Source: CAYYWP01 sp050176585
GTDB taxonomy: Bacteria; Desulfobacterota; Binatia; HRBIN30; CADEER01
Direction of reading: 5' to 3'
Assembly: GCA_050176585.1 (NCBI GenBank)
Contig: JBFXHX010000012.1
Location: 1 to 64,000, forward strand
Length of the DNA: 64,000 bases
Positions within the stretch are counted from its first letter, which is position 1. The number at the start of each line of letters is the position of its first letter. The position numbers and the translations under genes were made by a program. Positions 34,671 through 42,414 of this stretch are shown here, in pieces. The notes beneath the pieces were generated by a model. The model was given only the letters and a program-made list of their open reading frames with translations, ran no database searches and was not told the DNA's origin.

Positions 34671-37466
34671 ATGGCAGCGCGCTACATCGTCGGCATCGAT
34701 CTGGGGACGACCAACTCGGCGGTGGCCTACGTCGATGCCGCGTCAGCCGAGCGCGCGATCCACTCGCTCGCAATTCCGCAGCTGGTCGCCGAGTCGGCCG
34801 TCGCCGATCGGCCTACGCTGCCGTCGTTCCTCTACGTCGGCGGTGAGCACGAGCTCGCGCCCGGCGCGCTCGCGGTGCCGTGGGATCCAGCGCGCGACTT
34901 TGCGGTCGGCGAGTTCGCGCGCGCGCAGGGCGCGAGGGTGCCCGGGCGGCTGGTCTCGTCGGCGAAGTCGTGGCTGTGCCACGGCGGCGTCGACCGCGAG
35001 AGCGCGATCCTGCCGTGGGCCGCGCCCGACGACGTGCGCAAGCTGTCCCCGGTCGAGGCGTCGGCCCGCTATCTCGCGCACGTCCGCGAAGCCTGGACGC
35101 AGCGGTTCCCGGATGCGCCGCTCGAGCAGCAGGACGTCGTGCTGACCGTTCCGGCCTCGTTCGATGAAGTCGCGCGCGAGCTGACCGTGGCGGCGGCCGC
35201 GCGCGCCGGCTTGCCGCGCGCCACCTTGCTCGAAGAGCCGCAAGCCGCGTTCTACGCCTGGATCGGCGCGCATGCGGACGATTGGCAGGCGCGGTTGCGC
35301 GCGCACCGCCTGGTCCTGGTGATCGACGTGGGCGGCGGCACCACCGACTTCAGCCTGATCCGCATCGAGCCGCAGGGCGACACGCTGGCGCTCGAACGGC
35401 TAGCGGTGGGCGATCACATCCTCCTCGGCGGCGACAACATCGACGTCGCGCTGGCGCGCCTGCTCGAACCGCGGCTCGGCGAGCGGCTCGACACCCAGCG
35501 ATGGCAGGCGCTGACGACGCTCTGCCGCGCCGCCAAGGAGACGCTGCTGGGAGACGAGCCGCCGCCGGAGGTTCCCATTCGGCTGGGCGGCCGCGGGCGC
35601 GCCGTGATCGGCGGCTCTGCGAGCACCGCGTTGGCGCGCGATGAGGTGGAGCGACTGGTCCTCGACGGGTTCTTTCCCCTGGTGCCGGCGGATGCGCGGC
35701 CGCGCAGGACACCGCGCGCGGGCCTCCAGGAGTGGGGGTTGCCCTACGCGGCCGAGGCGGAAGTCTCGCGCCATCTCGCGGCGTTTCTCGCCCAGCACGC
35801 GGGCGATGGCGCGGACGGCGACGCGGCGCTCGGCTTTCCCGATGCGGTGCTGTTCAACGGCGGGGCGCTCACACCCCCGCTGGTGCGGTCGCGCCTCGGC
35901 GCGCTACTGGCGAGTTGGCACGGCGGGCGGGAACCGGCGGTGCTCGAGAGCCCGAATCTCGATCTCGCCGTATCGCGCGGCGCGGCATACTACGGCCTCG
36001 TGCGCCGCGGCCTCGGCGTGCGCATCGGCGGCGGCAGCGCGCGCGCCTACTACCTCGGCCTGGCCGCTTCGGACGAGCTGCCGCCGGGCATGGTCGACGT
36101 CGTCTGCCTGGCGCCGCGCGGCATGCGCGAAGGCGAGACCGTGGAGATCACCAGCCCGACGTTCACGGTGCTGGCGAATCGGCCGGTCAGCTTTCCGCTG
36201 TTCGCATCCAGCACGCGCCTCGGCGACGCGGCCGGTGCGGTGCTGCGCGCGGAGCGCGAGTCGCTGCACGAGCTGCCGCCGATTCGCACCGTGCTGCGCT
36301 TTGGCAGGAAGCTCGCCGCCACCGAGTTGCCGGCGCACATCGGGGCCGGTCTCACCGAGGTCGGGACGCTCGAGGTGTGGTGCCACTCGCTGAGCACCCA
36401 GCACCGCTGGCGGCTGCAGTTCGCGCTACGCGAAGCGGGGCCGGGCGACGATGAGGAATCGCCGGCGGAGAGCGGCAGCGAGCTGGCCGTCTCCGCCGAG
36501 CGCCTCGCCGCGGCCACGGCGGCAATCACCGACGCCTTCCCAGCCGACGGCGCCATGGGCGGCGACCCGCTTGGGCTGATGCGCGCGCTGGAGAGCGGGC
36601 TCGACGCGGGCAGGGATGCGTGGCCGATCGCCGCGATCCGGCCGCTATGGGATGCGCTCTTCGCCGGCGGCGCCGCGCGCGGCCTCAGCCAGGCACACGA
36701 AGCGCGGTGGCTGAACCTGTGCGGTTTTCTGCTCCGGCCGGGTTTCGGCCACGAGCTCGACGAGTGGCGGATCCAGCAGCTCTGGAAGCTCTACTCACAG
36801 GGCCTGCGCTTTCCGCGCGCCGTGCAATGCCGCGTCGAATGGTGGGGCCTCTGGAAGCGCATCGCCGGCGGGCTGAGCCGCGCCCAGCAGCAGGAGCTGT
36901 TCAATCAGACGGCACCGTTCCTCGTGCCGCGCTTGAAGTCGCGCGCGAAGGAGAAGCGGTCGCTGATAGGCCCGCAGGAGCTCCGCGAATACTGGCAGTT
37001 GCTGGCCAGTTGCGAGCGGCTGGCCGCCGAGGCCAAGGCGGAGCTCGGCGCCGTGCTCCTGCCGGCGGTGGTGCGGGGCAAGGCCACCGACGCGGAGATC
37101 TGGGCCCTCGGCCGGCTCGGCTCGCGGGCGCCTTTCGCCGGACCCCTCAACTGCGTGGTCGCGCGCGCGACGGTGGAGTCCTGGGCCAGCGCGCTGCTCG
37201 AGGTGGAGTGGCCGCGCCCATCGACCACCGCATTCGCCTTGGTGCAACTCGCGCGCGCGGTCGGCGATCGCGAGCGCGATCTGGACGAGGGCCTCCGACA
37301 CCGCCTCGCCGAACGGCTGCGCACACTCCCGCATGGCGAGCGCGCGGCGCGCCTCGTGACCGAGGTGGTACCGCTCGAAGGTCAGGAGCGCGCGCGCATT
37401 CTCGACGAATCGCTGCCGGTCGGGTTGCAGCTCGCGCAATCGGAGCACGCCGATGCGAGTGCGTGA
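34671..37466 (+). CDS. Non-canonical Hsp70-family protein B with long C-terminal extension (DUF3731-like)
   Basis: The 931-residue protein repeats the architecture of its upstream paralogue in residues 1-600: GIDLGTTNSAVAYV, LLEEPQAAFYAWIG, VIDVGGGTTDFSLI, GDHILLGGDNIDVALARL and AVLFNGGALTPPLVRSRL. It adds about 330 mostly helical residues (DAFPADGAMGGDPLGLMRAL, RFPRAVQCRVEWWGLWKRI, LVPRLKSRAKEKRSLIGPQE, ELREYWQLLASCERL) that fit the DUF3731 region seen in such proteins. ATG 34671 begins as the paralogue does (MAARYIVGID); TTG 34659 is an alternative. The extension may bind clients or the DUF2760 partner. No DnaJ or GrpE gene is adjacent. Confidence 0.9.
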   Translation: MAARYIVGIDLGTTNSAVAYVDAASAERAIHSLAIPQLVAESAVADRPTLPSFLYVGGEHELAPGALAVPWDPARDFAVGEFARAQGARVPGRLVSSAKSWLCHGGVDRESAILPWAAPDDVRKLSPVEASARYLAHVREAWTQRFPDAPLEQQDVVLTVPASFDEVARELTVAAAARAGLPRATLLEEPQAAFYAWIGAHADDWQARLRAHRLVLVIDVGGGTTDFSLIRIEPQGDTLALERLAVGDHILLGGDNIDVALARLLEPRLGERLDTQRWQALTTLCRAAKETLLGDEPPPEVPIRLGGRGRAVIGGSASTALARDEVERLVLDGFFPLVPADARPRRTPRAGLQEWGLPYAAEAEVSRHLAAFLAQHAGDGADGDAALGFPDAVLFNGGALTPPLVRSRLGALLASWHGGREPAVLESPNLDLAVSRGAAYYGLVRRGLGVRIGGGSARAYYLGLAASDELPPGMVDVVCLAPRGMREGETVEITSPTFTVLANRPVSFPLFASSTRLGDAAGAVLRAERESLHELPPIRTVLRFGRKLAATELPAHIGAGLTEVGTLEVWCHSLSTQHRWRLQFALREAGPGDDEESPAESGSELAVSAERLAAATAAITDAFPADGAMGGDPLGLMRALESGLDAGRDAWPIAAIRPLWDALFAGGAARGLSQAHEARWLNLCGFLLRPGFGHELDEWRIQQLWKLYSQGLRFPRAVQCRVEWWGLWKRIAGGLSRAQQQELFNQTAPFLVPRLKSRAKEKRSLIGPQELREYWQLLASCERLAAEAKAELGAVLLPAVVRGKATDAEIWALGRLGSRAPFAGPLNCVVARATVESWASALLEVEWPRPSTTAFALVQLARAVGDRERDLDEGLRHRLAERLRTLPHGERAARLVTEVVPLEGQERARILDESLPVGLQLAQSEHADASA

Positions 37467-37570
37467 TGGCAGATGAAGTGCGCGGACGGCCGCCCATGCG
37501 CGTGTCAGGCGCGACGACGGCGGCGCGGTTCGCCGCGCCGGCGCCGGCCGGTGACGCCGGCCGGCAGTAA

Positions 37571-38833
37571 ATGGCGCCGCTCGTCGTCCGCAGCCGGGTG
37601 CCCAAAGACCTGGCCGCCGTCACGTCGATCAATGCGGAAGCGGAGGTAGACGCCCGCCGCGCCGGGCTCACCGACGCCGGCGTCGCGCGGATCTGGCGGG
37701 CGGTCGAGCGCCTGTACGAGTCCGGTATGCATGCGGCGATCCAGCTCTGCATTCGGCGGCACGGGCACGTCCTGATGGACCGCGCGATCGGGTATGCGAG
37801 CGGCAACGGGCCCGCCGATCCACCGGAGGCGCGCAAGCGGCTCGCCACGCCGGCGACGCCGTTCAACATCTATTCGGCATCCAAGGCGGTCACGGCCATG
37901 GTCATCCACTTGCTGGACCAGCGCCGGATGCTGCGTCTCGCCGACCGCGTCTGCGAATACATCCCGGAGTTCGCCGCGCACGGCAAGGACGCAATCACCA
38001 TCGAGCAGGTGCTCACGCATCGCGCCGGCATTCCGACCTTGCCGCGCGAGGCGTTGCGGTTGGAGAATCTCGGCCACCTCGCCGCCGTGGTGCGTATACT
38101 GTGCGAATCGCCGCCGACCTGGCAGCCCGGGCGCCTCGCCTATCACGCGCTCTCGGGCGGATTTCTGCTCGGCGAAGTCGTCCGCCGGGTCACCGGCCGG
38201 TCGATCGATGCCGTGCTCGCCACGGAGATCCTGGAGCCGCTCGGCTTTCGCTGGATGCGCTACGGCGTGGCGGCGCGCGACGTCGCAAAGGTCGCGACCA
38301 GCTACGCCACGGGGCCGCCGCTGCTCCCGCCGCTGTCGACGCTCGTCCGTCGCGCGCTGGGCATGAGCATGCGCGAGGCCGTGGCGCTCACCAACGACCG
38401 CCGATTCCTCACCGCCGTGGTGCCGGCCGGCAACGTCATCACCACGGCGGACGAGGCCAGCCGTTTCTATCAGTTGCTGCTCGACGGGGGCCGGCTGGAC
38501 GGCGTCGAGATCTTCGCGCCGCGCACCATTCGCCGTGCCGTGCGCGAGCAGTCGTACATGGAATTCGATCTCACGCTGGTCCTGCCGCTCCGCTACGGCC
38601 TCGGCTTCATGCTCGGCGCGCGCAAAGTGAGCCTGTTCGGGCCGGACACGGAGAAGGCCTTCGGGCACCTGGGGCTCATGAACATCCTCACCTGGGCCGA
38701 CCCCGAGCGGCAGCTCGCGGCCGCCTTGATGACGAGTGGCAAGTCCCTGATCTACCCCGAGCTCTACTATCTCCACGATCTCATGCGGACGATCGGCCGC
38801 GAGTGTCCCAAGACCCGCCGGCGCGCGCGCTGA
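37571..38833 (+). CDS. Serine hydrolase, beta-lactamase/esterase (class C-like) fold
   Basis: The 420-residue protein has the SxxK motif in YSASKAVTAM (Ser102, Lys105), a Tyr motif in LAYHALSGGFLLGEV and the third-motif region FGHLGLM, the pattern of beta-lactamase-family esterases and peptidases. LTHRAGIPTLP is the conserved loop after the first motif. There is no signal peptide, so it is probably a cytoplasmic esterase rather than an antibiotic-resistance enzyme. It lies 104 bases after the Hsp70 B gene and 80 before the FAD enzyme, in the same direction, and may share a transcript. Confidence 0.88.
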   Translation: MAPLVVRSRVPKDLAAVTSINAEAEVDARRAGLTDAGVARIWRAVERLYESGMHAAIQLCIRRHGHVLMDRAIGYASGNGPADPPEARKRLATPATPFNIYSASKAVTAMVIHLLDQRRMLRLADRVCEYIPEFAAHGKDAITIEQVLTHRAGIPTLPREALRLENLGHLAAVVRILCESPPTWQPGRLAYHALSGGFLLGEVVRRVTGRSIDAVLATEILEPLGFRWMRYGVAARDVAKVATSYATGPPLLPPLSTLVRRALGMSMREAVALTNDRRFLTAVVPAGNVITTADEASRFYQLLLDGGRLDGVEIFAPRTIRRAVREQSYMEFDLTLVLPLRYGLGFMLGARKVSLFGPDTEKAFGHLGLMNILTWADPERQLAAALMTSGKSLIYPELYYLHDLMRTIGRECPKTRRRAR

Positions 38834-38913
38834 GCGCAGCCCACGTCGCGCAGTGTCGGCGCCCCGGCGCACCTGTCTTTGCCGCGCGCGCGCCCCTGCG
38901 CTACGAAACTGCG

Positions 38914-40521
38914 ATGAGCACACGCACGCGGAAGTTCTGGGGCTGGGGATACGAGGGCGAAGGACCGACGGCCGAGGAGCAGCAGCGTCTCGCGGAGACG
39001 CTGGCTGCGCGCTTCGGCATCGAGGTCCCGACGGCGCAGCCGCCGCCGCGCATTGCGGAGCTGAACCTGCGCGCCCCGCGCGTCGCGCCGCCGGCCGCGC
39101 TGGCGGGCCTGTGCACGAGCGACCCGCTCGAGCGCGCCGGGCACACGTACGGCAAGTCGTTCGGCGATGTCGTGCGCGCGTTCGCGCGGCACTTCGGCAA
39201 CCCGCCCGACGTGGTCGCTTTTCCGCGCAGCGAAGCGGACGTGATCGCGCTGCTCGACTGGTGCACGGACGCACGGGTCGCGGCCGTACCGTACGGCGGT
39301 GGGTCGAGCGTGGTCGGCGGCGTGGAGGGCCCGCGCCGCGGCGATTACCGGGGCTGGGTATCGATCGACCTCGGCCGGCTGGACCGCGTGCTCGAGATCG
39401 ATCGCGAATCGCGCGCGGCGCGCATCCAAGCCGGCGTGCTGGGCCCCGCGCTCGAAGATCAGTTGCGCCCGCACGGGCTCACGCTGCGGCATTATCCGCA
39501 GTCGTTCGAGCTCTCAACGCTCGGCGGCTGGATCGCCACGCGCTCGGGCGGACACTTCGCCACGCTGTACACGCACATCGACGACTTCGTGGAATCGCTC
39601 CGCGTGGTCACCCCGCACGGCGCGGTGGAGTCGCGGCGCCTACCCGGATCCGGCGCCGGACCGAGCCCCGATCGATTGTTCATCGGCTCCGAGGGCATCC
39701 TGGGCGTGATCACCGAGGCGTGGATGCGGCTGCAGGATCGGCCGACGTTCCGCGCCGCGACGTCGGTGACCTACGCGGACTTTTTCGCCGCCGCCCGGGC
39801 GGTGCGCGCGATTGTGCAGGCGGGCTTGTACCCGGCCAACTGCCGCCTGCTCGACGCGGGCGAGGCCTTGCTCAGCGGCGCCGGCACCGGCGCGGACTCG
39901 GTCCTGCTGATCGCGTTCGAATCGGCCGACCACGAGCTGGACGCGTGGATGCATCGCGCGGAGGAGCTCGCGCGGGCGCACGGCGGCCGGCTGGCAGACG
40001 GTGGAGGCGCAACGCGGGGCCAGGAGACCGGCGCGCGCGAAGGCTCGGCGGGCGCCTGGCGCGCTTCGTTTCTCGGCGCGCCGTACGTGCGCGACGCGAT
40101 CGCCGGTTTGGGCCTGATCAGCGAGACGTTCGAAACCGCGATCACCTGGGATCGCTTCGAGGGGTTCCACGACGCCGTGCTACGCGCGACACAGGACGCG
40201 GTGCGCCGCGTGTGCGGCGGCGGCACCGTGACCTGCCGCTTCACGCACGCGTATCCCGATGGCCCGGCGCCGTACTACAGCATCGTCGCACCGAGCCGAC
40301 CCGGCGATCAGCTGGCGCAGTGGGCCGAGATCAAGGCGGCGGCGTCCGAGGCGATCATCGCCGGCGGCGGGACGATCACGCATCACCACGCGGTGGGCCG
40401 CGACCATCGCCCCTGGTATGACCGCCAGCGCCCGGACGGCTTCGCCGCCGCCTTGCGCGCCGCTAAGCGCGCGCTCGATCCGGCCGGTATCCTCAATCCC
40501 GGCGTATTGATCGATCCCTGA
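38914..40521 (+). CDS. FAD-binding oxidase/transferase, alkylglycerone-phosphate synthase-like
   Basis: From ATG 38914 the 535-residue protein begins TRKFWGWGYEGEG. It has the PCMH-type FAD domain with VPYGGGSSVVGGVE (about residue 127), LRHYPQSFELSTLGGWIATR and a Ser/Gly loop at RSGGHFATLYTHIDDFV, then the cap domain. The C-terminal GGGTITHHHAVGRDHRPW has the His cluster of alkyldihydroxyacetone-phosphate synthase (AGPS), and the product ends ILNPGVL. AGPS swaps an acyl for an alkyl chain in ether-lipid synthesis; bacterial relatives are often of unproven substrate. The neighbouring serine hydrolase and flippase-like gene would fit lipid metabolism, but no DHAP acyltransferase is seen. The in-frame extension to 38101 is antisense-style noise over the previous gene. 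Confidence 0.85.
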   Translation: MSTRTRKFWGWGYEGEGPTAEEQQRLAETLAARFGIEVPTAQPPPRIAELNLRAPRVAPPAALAGLCTSDPLERAGHTYGKSFGDVVRAFARHFGNPPDVVAFPRSEADVIALLDWCTDARVAAVPYGGGSSVVGGVEGPRRGDYRGWVSIDLGRLDRVLEIDRESRAARIQAGVLGPALEDQLRPHGLTLRHYPQSFELSTLGGWIATRSGGHFATLYTHIDDFVESLRVVTPHGAVESRRLPGSGAGPSPDRLFIGSEGILGVITEAWMRLQDRPTFRAATSVTYADFFAAARAVRAIVQAGLYPANCRLLDAGEALLSGAGTGADSVLLIAFESADHELDAWMHRAEELARAHGGRLADGGGATRGQETGAREGSAGAWRASFLGAPYVRDAIAGLGLISETFETAITWDRFEGFHDAVLRATQDAVRRVCGGGTVTCRFTHAYPDGPAPYYSIVAPSRPGDQLAQWAEIKAAASEAIIAGGGTITHHHAVGRDHRPWYDRQRPDGFAAALRAAKRALDPAGILNPGVLIDP

Positions 40522-40652
40522 TCAGACGCGCGAGCCGCGAACGGGGACGGCGGAATGCCGGTAAGCGGGCGCCGTGGTTCGAGGGTGCGGTCCGGCGACA
40601 CCGCGCGAGGAGCGCCGGGTCTCCGCGCCGCAGGCGTGCGGCGGTGACGGCG

Positions 40653-41666
40653 ATGGACGCGCGCGTGTGGCGCACGCTGATCGTCGCCATGGCGGTTAGC
40701 GGGGCTTTTCTCTACCTCGCGTTTCGGGACGTACCGCTGGGGGATCTGCTGGCGGCGATCCGGCGCGCCGACCCCGCGTGGTTGGCGCTCGCCGTGGTGG
40801 TGAGCCTGCTCATCATGATTATGCGCACCTGGCGCTGGCAGCTCGAGCTGCGGCCGCTGGAGCGCGTGCCGTTCCGCCGTCTGTGGACGATCACCGCCGT
40901 CGCCTACCTGGCGATCAACCTGCTCCCGGTGCGGCTGGGCGAGGTGGTGCGGCCCTGGCTCCTGGCGCGGCGGTCATCCGTGTCGTTCGCGAACGTGGTG
41001 GGCATCCTGGTGGTCGAGAAGACCATGGATGCGCTGGTCACGCTTTTCTACATCCTCGCGGGTCTCTCGACCATCGAAACCCTGCCCGCGTGGGTGCGCA
41101 CCGGAGCGAAGTTTCCCGCCGCGCTCGCCGCGGCGCTCGTGACGCTCTCGGTCTTGCTGTACTGGCGCGGCGAAGCATTCGTCGACGGCTGGCTGCTCCA
41201 CCGGCTGCCGGCGCGACTGGGGACGGCGGTGAGACGCGTCACCGGCGCGATCGTCGCCGGCATGCGGGTGCTGCCGGACGCGCGGCTGTTGCTCGCGGTG
41301 TTCCTGGTATCGCTCGCGCTGTGGTTCCTCCCCATCTTGTCGAGCTACATCGTCGTCCGCGCTTTCGGCCTCGACGTGCCGTTCAGCGCCGCGGTCGTCG
41401 TGTTCATCTTCATCGGCTTCGGCACCGCGCTGCCCAACGTGCCGGGGATGATCGGCCCGTTTCAGTACGCGTGCATCCTCGCGCTCGGCCTCTTCGGGGT
41501 GGACCGCGTCGACGCCCTCGCCTACGGCCTGGTGTTGAACGCGATCCAGTTCCTCACCCTGCTCGCACAGGGCCTGATCGCGTTGCCGCTGGTCGGCGTG
41601 CGCTTCGCCGACCTCAAGCGGGCCGGACGCGAGGCGGGATCGCCGGCGCTGGGCGGCACCGACTGA
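40653..41666 (+). CDS. Flippase-like membrane protein (LPG_synthase_TM / YbhN type)
   Basis: The protein has about 337 residues from ATG 40653 (GTG 40644 possible) and 8 predicted membrane helices. The LPG_synthase_TM/UPF0104 family is marked by AYLAINLLPVRLGEVVRPWLL, VVGILVVEKTMDALVTL and GTALPNVPGMIGPFQYACI. Members are membrane parts of aminoacyl-phosphatidylglycerol synthases or lone proteins thought to move lipids. There is no fused transferase domain here. It follows the AGPS-like gene by 131 bases. Confidence 0.88.
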   Translation: MDARVWRTLIVAMAVSGAFLYLAFRDVPLGDLLAAIRRADPAWLALAVVVSLLIMIMRTWRWQLELRPLERVPFRRLWTITAVAYLAINLLPVRLGEVVRPWLLARRSSVSFANVVGILVVEKTMDALVTLFYILAGLSTIETLPAWVRTGAKFPAALAAALVTLSVLLYWRGEAFVDGWLLHRLPARLGTAVRRVTGAIVAGMRVLPDARLLLAVFLVSLALWFLPILSSYIVVRAFGLDVPFSAAVVVFIFIGFGTALPNVPGMIGPFQYACILALGLFGVDRVDALAYGLVLNAIQFLTLLAQGLIALPLVGVRFADLKRAGREAGSPALGGTD

Positions 41667-41715
41667 GCGGCGCGAGCGCTCGATCGTCGGGCACGCGCGC
41701 GGGCGCCGCGCCCGA

Positions 41716-42414
41716 CTAGAACCAGCCGTCGTCTTCGTTCTCGTCCGGCGGTTCCTCGGCCGATTCGGGCTGCACGATTGGCGACTGCGCTTCGAGGTGC
41801 GCGGTCATCGAACCCCAGAGCTGATCCATGCCGCGGCCGGCCAGCTCACTGGCGGTCAGCCAATGCGGCCCGGGTTCCCAGAACTTCGCGCGCTGAAACC
41901 AGCTCGGATCCGCTGATGTCTGGGTCTCATCGAAGACGCCACGCCAGATTTCGGCCCCCGTCCCGGCATTCAGCAGTCGCATCTCGAAAGCGACGGACGC
42001 GCCCTGCGTCGCGCCGTGCGCCGTGCCGACGCGCGGATCGAAGCGGTTCACCTGTCCGGTGATCACCGCGTCCGCGCCGAGCGCGGTAGCCAGCGCGAGC
42101 GCGCGTTCCGTCTGCCCGACGGCGCGGCGGAGCTCGGGCGTGGCCAGCGTATCCTGGACGACCAGATCGGCGACGAAGCGGTACTCGGTCTGGCTGGCTA
42201 GCACGCGGTAGAGCTGCGCGGTGACGAGATCGCCGGCCTTGGGCTCATGGCGCTGCTCGCCCTTGTCGGCCGCCGGAGCCGTGTCGAACGGCAGGACGAC
42301 GATCAAGCGCGTGGGCACCTGATCGGTGGTCTCCTTCCGGAAGTATCCACAAGCGCTGAGCGCGACGACCAAACTGAGAACGCCGGCCCGAGCGAGGACC
42401 GCCGCCGGTCTCAC
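41716..42414 (-). CDS. Lipoprotein of unknown function
   Basis: The 232-residue protein has a lipobox signal peptide (LVVALSAC, Cys22), so it is a lipoprotein. The body has an alpha/beta pattern with RLIVVLPFDTAPA, LATALGADAVITGQVNRFD, VAFEMRLLNAGTGAEIWRG and an acidic C-terminal tail (EEPPDENEDDGWF). This resembles CsgG/LpoB-like lipoproteins, in which a small domain binds peptides or assembles secretion pores, but I cannot assign it. Its GTG start at 42414 overlaps the aspS stop (GTGA), placing it third in a hisS-aspS transcript. Confidence 0.75.
   Translation of the reverse strand: MRPAAVLARAGVLSLVVALSACGYFRKETTDQVPTRLIVVLPFDTAPAADKGEQRHEPKAGDLVTAQLYRVLASQTEYRFVADLVVQDTLATPELRRAVGQTERALALATALGADAVITGQVNRFDPRVGTAHGATQGASVAFEMRLLNAGTGAEIWRGVFDETQTSADPSWFQRAKFWEPGPHWLTASELAGRGMDQLWGSMTAHLEAQSPIVQPESAEEPPDENEDDGWF

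Noticed and set aside
37571..38833. Calling the serine hydrolase an antibiotic-resistance beta-lactamase
   Set aside because: No signal peptide, and the motif set is that of the wider esterase/beta-lactamase family.
38101..38913. Upstream in-frame extension of the AGPS-like gene
   Set aside because: It overlaps the serine hydrolase gene in another frame and is Arg/Ala-rich; family alignment begins at ATG 38914.
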